Assembly: GCF_021215455.1 (NCBI RefSeq)
Contig: NZ_JAJPWV010000002.1
Span: 1-64,000 of the forward strand
Reading direction: 5' to 3'
DNA length: 64,000 nt
DNA from: Mucilaginibacter roseus
GTDB taxonomy: Bacteria > Bacteroidota > Bacteroidia > Sphingobacteriales > Sphingobacteriaceae
A program made the translations under genes and the position numbers. Shown one piece after another: positions 33,648 to 42,970 of this stretch. How positions within the stretch are numbered: position 1 is the first letter of the stretch; every line of letters starts with the position of its first letter. A model generated the notes under the pieces. The model was given only the letters and a program-made list of their open reading frames with translations, was not told where the DNA came from and ran no database searches.

Positions 33648-34407
33648 ACGCGTTCCGCTGCCTCACCGCCTCATAAATAATTATACCCGCGGACACACTT
33701 ACGTTAAGCGATTCTATTTCGCCGAACATAGGTATCTTGGCCAGGTGGTCGGATATGCGGATGATCTCATTACGAATTCCGTCCTCTTCTGACCCCATGA
33801 TGATAGCCGTAGGTGCGGTATAATCAGGCTTGTATAAGTAATCGTTAGTTTTTTCGGTACAACAAACCAGCTGCAGGCCCGACTCCTGGATAAATCTTAC
33901 TGTTTGCAAAAGATTGGCGTGGCGGCAAACCGGTATCTTATACAGCGCGCCTGCCGAGGTTTTAATCGCGTCCGGGTTGATTTGTGCCGAGCCCTTGGCG
34001 GGTACCACAATAGCGTGCACTCCCGCACATTCAGCCGTGCGGGCAATGGCGCCCATGTTGCGCACGTCGGTAATACTGTCTAAAATCAAAATTAGCGGCA
34101 CCTCCCCTTTCTCAAATATTTCGGGAATGATATCCTCAATCTTCCGGTAAACAATCGGCGAAATAAACGCGACCGCACCCTGGTGATTCTTAGGCGTAAG
34201 ACGGTTCAGTTTTTCTACCGGTACCTGCTGTGCAGTTAGCTGATACTCGCCAAGCAGCGCTTTAAGCTCGCTCATTAACCCGCCGCTTATGCCGCGCTGA
34301 ATATAAATGGATTCGATCTCCTTGTCCGAGCGGATAGCCTCAATAACGGCACGTATGCCAAAAACCATCTGGTTACTTTCTCGAACAGGTTTTGAGTGGA
34401 ATGCCAT
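33646..34407 (-). CDS. rlmB: 23S rRNA (guanosine-2251-2'-O)-methyltransferase RlmB (TrmH family)
   Basis: A 253-residue SPOUT methyltransferase. The N-terminal L30e-like substrate-binding domain (about 15-90, MVFGIRAVIEAIRS) is followed by the knotted SPOUT domain. Its motifs are DSITDVRNMGAIARTAECAG, then AIIMGSEEDGIRNEII, then IPMFGEIESLNVSVSAGIIIYEAVRQR (at about residues 225-251). All three TrmH motifs are intact. It modifies the P-loop of 23S rRNA; other TrmH-family targets are possible. It has a short gap to a REP-like repeat at its 3' end. Confidence 0.92.
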   Translation of the reverse strand: MAFHSKPVRESNQMVFGIRAVIEAIRSDKEIESIYIQRGISGGLMSELKALLGEYQLTAQQVPVEKLNRLTPKNHQGAVAFISPIVYRKIEDIIPEIFEKGEVPLILILDSITDVRNMGAIARTAECAGVHAIVVPAKGSAQINPDAIKTSAGALYKIPVCRHANLLQTVRFIQESGLQLVCCTEKTNDYLYKPDYTAPTAIIMGSEEDGIRNEIIRISDHLAKIPMFGEIESLNVSVSAGIIIYEAVRQRNA

Positions 34408-34679
34408 AGTAAAAATTTAAGGGTCAAAAATAGCTATATTAATTTGATTATGCACTTAATGAACCGAATGGGCTTTTGAGTATACGTTTAACTAATTAAC
34501 ACGCTCAAATAGTTATTAACATCGTTATCTATCAGCAACATAAGTAAGTATTCCACACGTTATTAACATGCGGTGTTAGTTACAACACCTTGCTAAACCA
34601 TTATTTTTCAACGTTAAGTTTTGGCGGTTTGAGCATAATGTTAGCTAATCCGAAGAATATTTGTATATTTTTGTAGACT

Positions 34680-36242
34680 ATGATTCCCGATAACGAAAAT
34701 CAATTTAACAAGCCGAATACAAATGAAAGAAGAAACCGGTTTTCTGCCGGAAACGCCTACAGCGGCTTAGGCAAACTGCCGCCGCAGGCGCTTGACCTTG
34801 AAGAGGCCGTATTGGGTGCGCTAATGCTTGAAAAGGATGCATTATCGTCCGTTATTGATATTTTGAAACCGGAAGTTTTTTATAAGGATGCACACCAGAA
34901 AATTTTTCAGGCGATACGCATTTTATTTGAAAAAACATCACCGGTTGATATCCTGACCGTTACTGCGCACTTACGCTCCCAGGGTGAGCTGGAAATGATC
35001 GGTGGCGCTTATTATATCACAGAGCTTACCAATCGTGTTGCATCGGCAGCTAATATTGAGTACCACGCCCGTATCATTATTCAGAAATACATACAACGTG
35101 AGCTGATCCGTATATCTACAGATGTAATTAATAGCGCTTATGAGGATACGACGGACGTGCTTGACCTGCTGGATAAGGCAGAAAAGAATCTGTTTGATAT
35201 CGCCCAGAATAACCTTCGCCGCGATTCGCGCAAGATGGACGACCTGATGCACGAGGCATTGCGTGATATTGAGGCGCTGAAAGATAAAACAGACGGCCTT
35301 ACCGGTGTTGCATCAGGCTTTACTGATCTTGACCGCATGACCTCGGGCTGGCAAAAATCCGACCTGGTTATTATTGCGGCACGCCCTGCGATGGGTAAAA
35401 CGGCTTTCGTATTAAGCTGCGCGCGTAACGCCGCGGTTGATTTTGATAAACCGGTAGTGGTATTTTCGCTCGAAATGTCGTCGGTTCAGTTGGTTAACCG
35501 TTTAATATCCGGCGAGGCGCAAATTGAGCAGGAAAAAATACGTAAGGGTAACCTGGAACCGTGGGAATGGGAGCAGATACACAGCAAGGTGCGCAAGCTT
35601 GAACAGGCCACCATTATTATTGACGATACTCCTGCGCTTAATATATTCGAATTCAGGGCTAAATGCCGCCGTTTAAAGGCTCAGCACGACATTCAACTGA
35701 TCATCATTGACTATTTGCAGCTGATGCATGGTAAAAACGATGGTAAAGGCGGTAACCGTGAGCAGGAGATTGGTAGCATATCGAGGGCGCTTAAATCAGT
35801 AGCTAAGGAGCTGAATGTACCGGTGATTGCGCTTTCACAGCTGAGCCGAGCCGTTGAGAGCCGTCCGGGTGGTTCAAAACGGCCGATGCTATCTGACTTA
35901 CGTGAGTCCGGTTCAATTGAGCAGGATGCGGATATGGTACTCTTCCTTTACCGCCCGGAATATTACGGCCTGGATGTGGATGAGGACAACAACCCTACGC
36001 AGGGCGTTGGCGAGGTAATCATTGCCAAGCACCGTAATGGCGAAACCGGCCGCGTGCGCCTTAAGTTTGTGGGTAAATACGTTAAGTTTGCCAACCTTGA
36101 GGATGATAATGATTTTGGCATGGGCGCTAACAATGCGTTTGCCGGCCTCGCTCCTTCGCAAGGCTTTGATAATCCAAACGCGAGCAATTTCATCATCCGC
36201 CCATCGCGTATGGATGATATGGATGACGAAGCACCGTTTTAA
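34680..36242 (+). CDS. dnaB: replicative DNA helicase DnaB
   Basis: A 520-residue hexameric 5'-3' helicase of the replisome. The N-terminal helical domain (about 35-140, LPPQALDLEEAVLGALMLEK) and linker are followed by the RecA-like motor with Walker A AARPAMGKT (233-241). DnaB motifs such as VFSLEMSSVQLVNRLISGEA, then IIIDYLQLM, then SRALKSVAKELNVPVIALSQLSRAVESR (at about residues 366-393) follow. A TATTTTTG at 34666-34673 resembles a -7 box, which would place the transcript start at or beside the ATG, so a very short leader is possible. The C-terminal tail is acidic. No intein is present. Confidence 0.97.
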   Translation: MIPDNENQFNKPNTNERRNRFSAGNAYSGLGKLPPQALDLEEAVLGALMLEKDALSSVIDILKPEVFYKDAHQKIFQAIRILFEKTSPVDILTVTAHLRSQGELEMIGGAYYITELTNRVASAANIEYHARIIIQKYIQRELIRISTDVINSAYEDTTDVLDLLDKAEKNLFDIAQNNLRRDSRKMDDLMHEALRDIEALKDKTDGLTGVASGFTDLDRMTSGWQKSDLVIIAARPAMGKTAFVLSCARNAAVDFDKPVVVFSLEMSSVQLVNRLISGEAQIEQEKIRKGNLEPWEWEQIHSKVRKLEQATIIIDDTPALNIFEFRAKCRRLKAQHDIQLIIIDYLQLMHGKNDGKGGNREQEIGSISRALKSVAKELNVPVIALSQLSRAVESRPGGSKRPMLSDLRESGSIEQDADMVLFLYRPEYYGLDVDEDNNPTQGVGEVIIAKHRNGETGRVRLKFVGKYVKFANLEDDNDFGMGANNAFAGLAPSQGFDNPNASNFIIRPSRMDDMDDEAPF

Positions 36243-36260
36243 GCTATAAATGATATTACA

Positions 36261-36299
36261 AACAAGAAAAGCGATAGGGTGACTATCGCTTTTCTTGTT
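36261..36299. terminator. 17-bp perfect bidirectional terminator hairpin
   Basis: A perfect 17-bp stem (36261-36277 with 36283-36299) encloses loop GGTGA. It has A-rich and T-rich outer arms and lies 18 bases after the dnaB stop and 14 bases before the converging lipoprotein stop. It can serve both strands. Confidence 0.9.
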
Positions 36300-36313
36300 T
36301 ATGACCGTGATGC

Positions 36314-37261
36314 TCAGAAATTTTTAACTATGCTAGCCGCTTCAAACGCTGTTTTAAAAGTTGTTTGAAACCCTGCGTTACCTGTGCCGGAAGGATCATT
36401 GCTAAATAATCTGCCGGTTAAAATGGTTTTAGTATTCCGGTAAAACCTTACTCCGTATACAGTTTTTTGAGCTATAACGTTTTTGTTGTTATCAGTTACC
36501 GAGATATCGGTATCAATTGGCGTAGATGTGTTTAGCACATCATCAGTTATGAGTACCGAAGCGTTTGATACACCTCCAGGCAAAAGCAAATGATGACTAT
36601 GCCTGTTTACCTGATACTCCGGAGGATCATTATCATCCCAATACTTTCCTGTTTCATTACTAAACATGCCGAATCCGTGGTAATCAACATACCCTACATT
36701 AATAGTACTGTTGTATAGCACTTTATCTTTAACAACAATCTCCAAAGCTGCGTTAACACGTTCAAGTGTTATCGTCTGGCTGTTATTTCCATTGGGCGAA
36801 ACCGTTAAGTTTATTTTTTTTGAGAAAAGCCGACATTCCATAGGTCTTGAATATCTGGTGCTAACAGTGTAAACATTCCCACTATTAAGCAAGTAATTAG
36901 TTGAACTTCGATCAGAACCTAAAACAGTTAAGATATATTCCCCGGCAGCTAAGCTGTCTTTAAAAGTACCAAAAGTCGCATCATTAAAACGCCGATCTGA
37001 TCTTGATTTAACACGTGTACCGTCCAACTTGTATATACTGTACATTAAGTGATTTACCCTACCCTTTAACGGCACATCAGCCAATAAGCGTGGCGAAGTT
37101 GAGTTGATAACAGGTTCATGCTGTTGCGTGAATACATTAACCGAAAAAGTAACCGGATATAGTTTTCCCGCCGTTTCTTCGCCTCGGTTCACTTTCTGAT
37201 CCTTTTTACACGATAGCGCGGCTGAGCTTATAAAGGCTATAATAGCTAAATATTTTTTCAT
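36314..37261 (-). CDS. lipoprotein of unknown function, paralogue of the upstream pseudogene
   Basis: A 315-residue exported lipoprotein. The signal MKKYLAIIAFISSAALSC gives the lipobox Cys at residue 18. The mature part is beta-rich, with YPVTFSVNVF, then HLMYSIYKLDGTRV, then SLAAGEYILTVLGSD. This pattern is reminiscent of FimB/Mfa2-like fimbrial anchor or fimbrillin-type Ig folds, but I do not claim the family. It shares the ending TILTGRLFSNDPSGTGN with the upstream pseudogene (TILSGNLFTNDPPAG). The two form a tandem pair 12 bases apart on one strand. Confidence 0.7.
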   Translation of the reverse strand: MKKYLAIIAFISSAALSCKKDQKVNRGEETAGKLYPVTFSVNVFTQQHEPVINSTSPRLLADVPLKGRVNHLMYSIYKLDGTRVKSRSDRRFNDATFGTFKDSLAAGEYILTVLGSDRSSTNYLLNSGNVYTVSTRYSRPMECRLFSKKINLTVSPNGNNSQTITLERVNAALEIVVKDKVLYNSTINVGYVDYHGFGMFSNETGKYWDDNDPPEYQVNRHSHHLLLPGGVSNASVLITDDVLNTSTPIDTDISVTDNNKNVIAQKTVYGVRFYRNTKTILTGRLFSNDPSGTGNAGFQTTFKTAFEAASIVKNF

Positions 37262-37273
37262 GGATTTTACACA

Positions 37274-38170
37274 CTAAAATTCAGTAGTTATAGGAGCCTT
37301 CCAGGTCGTGTCAAGTTTAATCGTAAAATTTTGGCCGACTCCCGCCGGCGGATCATTAGTGAAAAGGTTTCCTGAAAGTATAGTACGTACATTGGTTTTA
37401 CATTGTACGTTAGGAACTGTAACCGATCTGGTGGCAGTGGTTTGGCTCGTTTTGTAATATTTGATATTTACACTAAAAACACCATTATCAGCTGCAAGCA
37501 GATTTGCTGTAACCCTGTAATTGGTTTTGCCAGCATCCGTAGCATTTAAGGCCACAGTTTTTGTCATGGGTGTAAAAGTTTTTTTCAAAACTGTAAAAAC
37601 CTCAAAATAGGTTGCAGAGGTATAGGTCATCTCTATTTTAGTAACTCCGGCAGGTACGGCATCATTTATATTTAAAACAAGTTGGCCGGTAACCCGTCCC
37701 ATTTCTACATTTTGACTTACACCTGCGTTTGAAATGGTTACAGGTATCTTGCTATAAAAAGTCTCGTAATTATAAGCACTAAACAAAGCTGGTTTCACCT
37801 TTGTGTCCATTATACCACCGTTTGAACCAATAAATATTGCGGTGTATTGCCCGGCCGGTAAATTCTCTTTAAAAACGCCAAAACCTGACGTTGTTTTGGT
37901 CACTTCTTTGTATGACTGAATGCCTCCGTTTCCAGACGTATCGTTCAATAACAAAAAATACAATTTATTAACCGGTACGGAGTCGACTTCGTTTACTTTC
38001 TTACCGGCAGTATTGGCTTTAACAATCGGTACATAAGTTTGCCCAAACCCGGATAAGTTAAAAGTTACAGGATATTTTTTTTCTCCATCATCAGGAGAAA
38101 CGCGTTTTTCTTTACTGCACTAAGAAAAGAGCAGTACTGTAGCCGCACAAAGCAGCAGATAATGTTTCAT
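37274..38170 (-). pseudogene. lipoprotein paralogue interrupted by an amber codon at the lipobox
   Basis: The minus strand from 38170 reads MKHYLLLCAATVLLFS, then TAG (38120-38122), then CSKEKRVSPDDGEKKYPVTF and on to 37274 in the same frame. The expected sequence is LLFS(S/A/G)CSKE, so one codon change sits exactly one residue before the lipid-modified Cys. About 280 codons downstream are open, and the product resembles the adjacent lipoprotein (YPVTFNLSGF; LPAGQYTAIFIGSNGG; TILSGNLFTNDP). The long intact frame means the mutation is recent, a sequencing error, or read through. A restart at an internal TTG near 37963 would lack the signal peptide. Confidence 0.75.
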
Positions 38171-38256
38171 CAGGCTTAAGTATTAATTTTACAAAAGTAG
38201 CAATTTTATTGATTAACAGGCTTTTACAATACACAAAAAAGCATCGGTTTGTTTTG

Positions 38257-39018
38257 CTAAATCTTTTCGGTTAAATGTTTCCAATACCGTTTAGGGATGT
38301 GCCTGATGTGCAGTTTAGTATTTTTGCGGGAAGCGATATTTACACTTTTAAAATAGTTTTTCCAAAGATGCTGGTAAGCGTCCTCATCTTCATTAAAGGA
38401 GCTTACTACATTAGCCGCTCCCTGCCCATCGCTGAAATCCATCTCCATGTATTCAACCTGGTGCAGATCATAATAGATGCCATACTTCCTTTTCAGGTCA
38501 TAGATCATCCATTTTTGATCGGCATACCGGTTTTTGAAATGGCGGATCAGCATGGGCAGCACATTAAAGTCTGGCTCAATTACAGAATAGAACAACCCAT
38601 CCTGCAGCTTTTGAAAACGAATAAAAGCCTCCATACGGTGCTTTTCGCGGCGCATCATCTTTACAATTTCTGATACCCGCATTACGTACCGGTTGCCATA
38701 ATCTTCCTCAATATTCAGCGGAGCGTCAAACACGTATCGTATATAGCCTAAAACGGCCGGGTCGGCATCATCAATGCCCGACAGGTGGGCCACATACAAA
38801 CGCTGCATACCACTGGCCGACAGCTTTTTTTGCAGGCCCTTTAATACCCGGCTGTACCGCGGTTCATCCGTAAGTATCTCCATCGAACTATCGAACAAAG
38901 CTGTGTTTCGACACTCGCCTTTTACCAGCTTTACATATTCCAGGCGATGTTCGTAAACCTCAAATACGGCGGTGAGCAGGCCTTCAAACGTACCATCGTA
39001 GACTAAAGTAGTTGTCAT
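38257..39018 (-). CDS. TIGR03915-type DNA metabolism protein (DUF4130)
   Basis: A 253-residue protein with the N-terminal TTTLVYDGTFEGLLTAVFEV and the central YVMRVSEIVKMMRREKHRMEAFIRF (at about residues 105-129) typical of TIGR03915/DUF4130. The family is always found with the radical SAM partner encoded next (2-base gap). Some relatives carry a fused uracil-DNA-glycosylase-like domain (TIGR03914). Here the protein ends after the DUF4130 part, so no glycosylase is fused. The pair is assumed to modify or repair DNA. The last residues KRYWKHLTEKI are usual for the short form. Confidence 0.85.
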   Translation of the reverse strand: MTTTLVYDGTFEGLLTAVFEVYEHRLEYVKLVKGECRNTALFDSSMEILTDEPRYSRVLKGLQKKLSASGMQRLYVAHLSGIDDADPAVLGYIRYVFDAPLNIEEDYGNRYVMRVSEIVKMMRREKHRMEAFIRFQKLQDGLFYSVIEPDFNVLPMLIRHFKNRYADQKWMIYDLKRKYGIYYDLHQVEYMEMDFSDGQGAANVVSSFNEDEDAYQHLWKNYFKSVNIASRKNTKLHIRHIPKRYWKHLTEKI

Positions 39019-39019
39019 A

Positions 39020-40279
39020 TCAAAAAAGACTTAGCTGGTCGGGTTTATTCTTGAGATATTTACTTTGCGATTCGGCGAGGATAAATTGTTTGATGCGCGT
39101 GCCCGTCAGATCACGGCGCTCGTAGGCATTGCTGTTGCAGGTGATAAAATAGCGGGCACGGTTTACGGCAACACCCAATTTTTTAATATGATCCCAGTTT
39201 AGCTTATTGAACTTACGGGCACTTACAATTTTTTGCGCTGATAACATGCCAATGCCCGGAACCCGTAATATTAATTGCAGATCAGCCTTGTTAATATCAA
39301 CCGGAAACACTTGCATATTGCGCAGCGCCCAACTCAGTTTAGGGTCAATATCCAGGTCAAGATGCGGTTGATCGTTATTTACGATCTCATTTACCCTGAA
39401 ACCATAAAAGCGCATCAGCCAATCAGCCTGGTATAAGCGATTTTCGCGTACCATGGGTACAGCGGTATTTAGGGCAGGCAAGCGGTTGTCGGCCAATACA
39501 GGTACATAACCTGAATAATATACCCGCTTCAGCTTAAAGGCTTGATAAAAATGGTTGGCTGAATAAAGGATTGCCCGGTCATCTTCAATAGCGGTGGCGC
39601 CAACTATAACCTGCGTGCTTTGTCCCGCCGGGGCAAACATGGGCGCTTTTTTAAACAGCTTTTTTTCTTCTGCCCGTTGAATGATCTCGTTACGCAAAAA
39701 CCCCATCGGCTGGATCATATCCTTACGGTCTTTATCCGGAGCTAAAAGTTTCAGGCCCTCTTCGGTAGGCATTTCCAGGTTTACACTCAACCTGTCGGCA
39801 TACAGGCCAGCCTCGCGCATTAGTTCGTCGCTTGCACCAGGTATCGATTTGAGATGAATATAGCCGTTAAATTTATGCTCGGTGCGCAATTTCTTAGCTA
39901 CCTGTACCAGGCGCTCCATAGTGGTATCGGCATCCTTAAAAATACCTGAACTAAGAAATAAACCTTCGATATAATTACGGCGGTAAAAGTTGATGGTCAG
40001 GTCAACCACCTCCTGCACGGTAAAGGCAGCGCGTTTAATGTCGTTACTTTTGCGCGATACGCAGTAAGCACAATCAAAAATGCAATGATTGGTAAGCAGT
40101 ATCTTTAATAACGATACGCATCGCCCATCCTCGGTATACGAGTGGCAAATACCATTGCTGGCATTGCCCAAGCCCTTATTCTCATTCTTCCGCTTGCTCC
40201 CGCTCGATGCGCACGATACATCATACTTGGCTGCATCGGCCAAAATATTCAGCTTTTCTGTTATCCGCTCTAAATTCAT
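39020..40279 (-). CDS. radical SAM protein with HhH domain, putative DNA modification/repair (TIGR03916)
   Basis: A 419-residue radical SAM protein. The Fe-S cluster Cys triad is CIFDCAYC (C66, C70, C73). Cys46 and Cys54 (GICHSYTEDGRC) suggest a second metal site. The barrel contains GLFLSSGIFKDADTTMERLV and FAPAGQSTQVIVGA. The C-terminus has a helix-hairpin-helix (ADLQLILRVPGIGMLSAQKI), implying DNA contact. It is co-encoded with the TIGR03915 protein. The chemical reaction is not known; repair of a damaged base is the current family-level guess. Confidence 0.9.
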   Translation of the reverse strand: MNLERITEKLNILADAAKYDVSCASSGSKRKNENKGLGNASNGICHSYTEDGRCVSLLKILLTNHCIFDCAYCVSRKSNDIKRAAFTVQEVVDLTINFYRRNYIEGLFLSSGIFKDADTTMERLVQVAKKLRTEHKFNGYIHLKSIPGASDELMREAGLYADRLSVNLEMPTEEGLKLLAPDKDRKDMIQPMGFLRNEIIQRAEEKKLFKKAPMFAPAGQSTQVIVGATAIEDDRAILYSANHFYQAFKLKRVYYSGYVPVLADNRLPALNTAVPMVRENRLYQADWLMRFYGFRVNEIVNNDQPHLDLDIDPKLSWALRNMQVFPVDINKADLQLILRVPGIGMLSAQKIVSARKFNKLNWDHIKKLGVAVNRARYFITCNSNAYERRDLTGTRIKQFILAESQSKYLKNKPDQLSLF

Positions 40280-40341
40280 CCCAAAACAAAATTACTAATA
40301 TTTTTAGCAAATAGTAATTTTATTAAGAGATATTAGGAATA

Positions 40342-41208
40342 CTATAACAGAGCTTTTACCATTCTGTCCTTACCGCTCATATCCTTTCTTAGCTCAATAT
40401 TCTTATAGCCTTTTTCCGCTAACATTTCCACTGTTTCGTTACCATAATTTTCATTTATCTCAAAGAAAAGCATACCCGGTTTTTTTAAACTCAGTAATGC
40501 ATAATCGGCTATAGCTCTATAGAATAAAAGCGGCTCTTCATCGGATACAAAAAGCGCGGTATGTGGTTCAAAGTCGGTTACGTTAGTATGCATCTGCTGC
40601 TTATCAACCGAGGTAACATAGGGTGGGTTAGATACTATGATATCATACTTCGCCGCATCCGGTTTTGCCGAAAGTACATCCGCCTCAATAAAACTCACAT
40701 CAACTGCATTCACCATGGCATTACTTCTTGCCGTCTGCAAGGCATCGGCAGAAATATCCATAGCTGATACATCAGCGGCTGTCAAATTTTTTTTCAGACT
40801 GATGGCGATGCAACCACTACCTGTGCCTATGTCTAAAAGACTTAACTCTTTACTGTAAACTGCCAACTGCCTACTGTTAACTGACTCGATAACCCACTCC
40901 ACCAATTCCTCTGTTTCGGGCCGCGGAATAAGAACCGCGGGGTTTACATTAAATGTTAATCCATAAAATTCGGCTTTGCCTAAAATGTACTGTAAAGGCT
41001 TGCCGGTTTGTAATTCACTGGCAATTTCATCAAGCCTAGCTAACGCCTCACTGCTCAATTCACGCTCCGGAAATGCCTTGATGCTTGCCTTGCCCAGTTG
41101 TGTTACTTCGGCAACGGCAGCCAGGGTAAGCGCCTCTGTTTCTTGCGCATTGTACACCGCTGCGAGCCTTTGCCTGAAATTATTGAACACATCCTTTACC
41201 GTTTCCAT
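40342..41208 (-). CDS. prmC: release factor glutamine methyltransferase PrmC
   Basis: A 288-residue SAM-dependent methyltransferase that methylates the GGQ Gln of RF1 and RF2. ATG at 41208 (METVKDVFNNFRQRL) is chosen because the upstream 24 codons overlap the divergent ribD start. An N-terminal helical domain carries GKPLQYILGKAEFYGLTFNV, the release-factor-binding block. The Rossmann domain has LLDIGTGSGCIAISL and the catalytic IVSNPPYV (N-P-P-Y). The C-terminal sequence ENYGNETVEMLAEKGYKNIELRKDMSGKDR (in full at about residues 254-283) is typical. The short divergent region to ribD (33 bases) must contain both promoters. Confidence 0.94.
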   Translation of the reverse strand: METVKDVFNNFRQRLAAVYNAQETEALTLAAVAEVTQLGKASIKAFPERELSSEALARLDEIASELQTGKPLQYILGKAEFYGLTFNVNPAVLIPRPETEELVEWVIESVNSRQLAVYSKELSLLDIGTGSGCIAISLKKNLTAADVSAMDISADALQTARSNAMVNAVDVSFIEADVLSAKPDAAKYDIIVSNPPYVTSVDKQQMHTNVTDFEPHTALFVSDEEPLLFYRAIADYALLSLKKPGMLFFEINENYGNETVEMLAEKGYKNIELRKDMSGKDRMVKALL

Positions 41209-41241
41209 GCAACAAAGTAACATAAAAGCTACTTTTGCACC

Positions 41242-42297
41242 ATGCTTGGGCATCAAAAATATATGCAGCGTTGCCTGCAACTGGCTGGTTTAGGTGCCGG
41301 GGCGGTTAGTCCGAACCCTATGGTTGGCTCGGTGATCGTGCATAACGACACCATTATCGGCGAAGGCTGGCACCAGCGCTATGGCGGACCGCATGCCGAG
41401 GTAAACGCCATAAACAGTGTTATCGCCAAATATCCCAACCATGCCGAACTGTTAGCACAGGCAACCATCTATGTTTCCCTGGAACCTTGCGCGCATCATG
41501 GCAAAACACCGCCCTGTGCCGATCTAATCATCAAGCACCATATACCCAAAGTAGTAGTTGGCTGCCGCGACCCATTTGCGCAGGTGGATGGAAAAGGCAT
41601 CGAAAAATTGATAGCCGCGGGTATTGAAGTTGAAACCGGTGTATTAGAGCAGGAATGCCAATGGCTTAACCGCCGGTTTTTTACGAGAGTACAAAAACAT
41701 CGCCCTTATATTGTTTTAAAGTGGGCGCAAACACACGAGGGCTTTTTTGCCCCTGCCGATAAATGCCAGTACTGGATAACCGGCACCGAAGCGCGTAAGC
41801 TGGTACACAAATGGCGCAGCGAAGAAGATGCCATACTTGCCGGGAAAAATACCGTTGCCATTGATAACCCGCAGTTGAATGTACGTTATTGGCAGGGTAA
41901 ATCGCCAAAGCGGGTAATTATTGACCGTAAACTCGAGCTTGACCATTCGCTGCACGTGTTTGATCAATCTGTGGAAACCATGATATTTAACGAGGTTAAA
42001 ACGGATATTGACGGCAACATTAAATACATCGCCTTGGAGGATTTTGACCGGTTTGTACCGCAATACATCATGTTCCAGCTTTATATGCAGGATGTACAAT
42101 CTGTAATTATTGAAGGCGGCGTGCATACGCTAAATAGCTTTATTGAGGCAGGTTTGTGGGACGAAGCCCGCATATTTACCGGCAGCAACAGCCTGATCAG
42201 CGGTATTAAAGCACCCACCATTAGCGGCAACCTGCAATCAGAAGAAGCTGTTGGTGCTGACCGATTGAGGATTTTACTGAACGCTACCGCTTTTTAA
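41242..42297 (+). CDS. ribD: bifunctional riboflavin deaminase/reductase RibD
   Basis: A 351-residue two-domain enzyme: an N-terminal deaminase acting on diaminohydroxyphosphoribosylaminopyrimidine and a C-terminal NADPH-dependent reductase. The zinc site is GGPHAEVNAI (His51, Glu53) with SLEPCAHHGKTPPCADL (Cys83, Cys92). The reductase starts about residue 145 (RPYIVLKWAQTHEG) and has EDAILAGKNTVAIDNPQLNV and IIEGGVHTLNSFIEAGLWDE. The insertion between the deaminase metal blocks (about 60-75) is usual in Bacteroidota. No FMN-riboswitch-like leader is seen; only 33 bases separate it from prmC. yigZ follows 9 bases later. Confidence 0.95.
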   Translation: MLGHQKYMQRCLQLAGLGAGAVSPNPMVGSVIVHNDTIIGEGWHQRYGGPHAEVNAINSVIAKYPNHAELLAQATIYVSLEPCAHHGKTPPCADLIIKHHIPKVVVGCRDPFAQVDGKGIEKLIAAGIEVETGVLEQECQWLNRRFFTRVQKHRPYIVLKWAQTHEGFFAPADKCQYWITGTEARKLVHKWRSEEDAILAGKNTVAIDNPQLNVRYWQGKSPKRVIIDRKLELDHSLHVFDQSVETMIFNEVKTDIDGNIKYIALEDFDRFVPQYIMFQLYMQDVQSVIIEGGVHTLNSFIEAGLWDEARIFTGSNSLISGIKAPTISGNLQSEEAVGADRLRILLNATAF

Positions 42298-42306
42298 TTT
42301 TATTAA

Positions 42307-42921
42307 ATGCTTTTTGACGATACCTACCAAACCATTGAAAAACCGGCCGAGGGCGTGTTCAGCGATCGCGGCAGCAAATTCATTGGTTATATGTTTCCTT
42401 TAAAATCCGAAAACGATGTTAAGGCATTGCTAATGCAGGTAAAGCACGAGCACCCAAAAGCCCGCCATCATTGCTGGGCGCTGCGCCTAACGCCCGACCG
42501 TTCCATTTTTCGTTTGAATGATGACGGCGAACCATCAGGCACCGCGGGCAGGCCAATATTGAACACCTTACTTTCTCACAATATCACCAATGTTTTTGTT
42601 GTAGTGGTGCGATATTTTGGCGGAACGCTGTTGGGTGTACCGGGATTGATCAACGCTTACAAAACCGCTACCGAGGAAGCCATTCAACAAGCAACCATCG
42701 TACAAAAAACCGTTAATGATGTTTACAGCATCGGCTTTGATTACTTGCAGATGAATGACGTGATGCGCATTATTAAGGATGAAGCTTTGGAGATTGTTGA
42801 ACAAAACTTTGACAACCAATGTAGCATCATCCTGTCCATCAGGCAGCAGCAGGTAAATAAAGCGCTCGGCCGGCTAAACGGCATTGATGGATTGAAGGTC
42901 AGGTTCTTGCACCAAAACTAA
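42307..42921 (+). CDS. YigZ/IMPACT family protein
   Basis: A 204-residue cytoplasmic protein. The N-terminal UPF0029/IMPACT domain has KFIGYMFPLKSENDVKALL, then ARHHCWALRL, then DDGEPSGTAGRPILNTL (the G-E-P-S-G-T-A-G signature). VVVRYFGGTLLGVPGLINAY ends the domain. A C-terminal DUF1949-like ferredoxin fold follows. The family is linked to translation (eukaryotic IMPACT inhibits GCN2), while the bacterial role is unproven. It lies 9 bases after ribD and is probably cotranscribed. Confidence 0.92.
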   Translation: MLFDDTYQTIEKPAEGVFSDRGSKFIGYMFPLKSENDVKALLMQVKHEHPKARHHCWALRLTPDRSIFRLNDDGEPSGTAGRPILNTLLSHNITNVFVVVVRYFGGTLLGVPGLINAYKTATEEAIQQATIVQKTVNDVYSIGFDYLQMNDVMRIIKDEALEIVEQNFDNQCSIILSIRQQQVNKALGRLNGIDGLKVRFLHQN

Positions 42922-42970
42922 GCAAAAACAAACAGGGCATAAATACGTAGTTTAGTAAAAAACCATTACC

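Noticed and set aside
41209..41241. possible FMN riboswitch before ribD
   Set aside because: The gap to prmC is 33 bases and holds no RFN-like conserved boxes.
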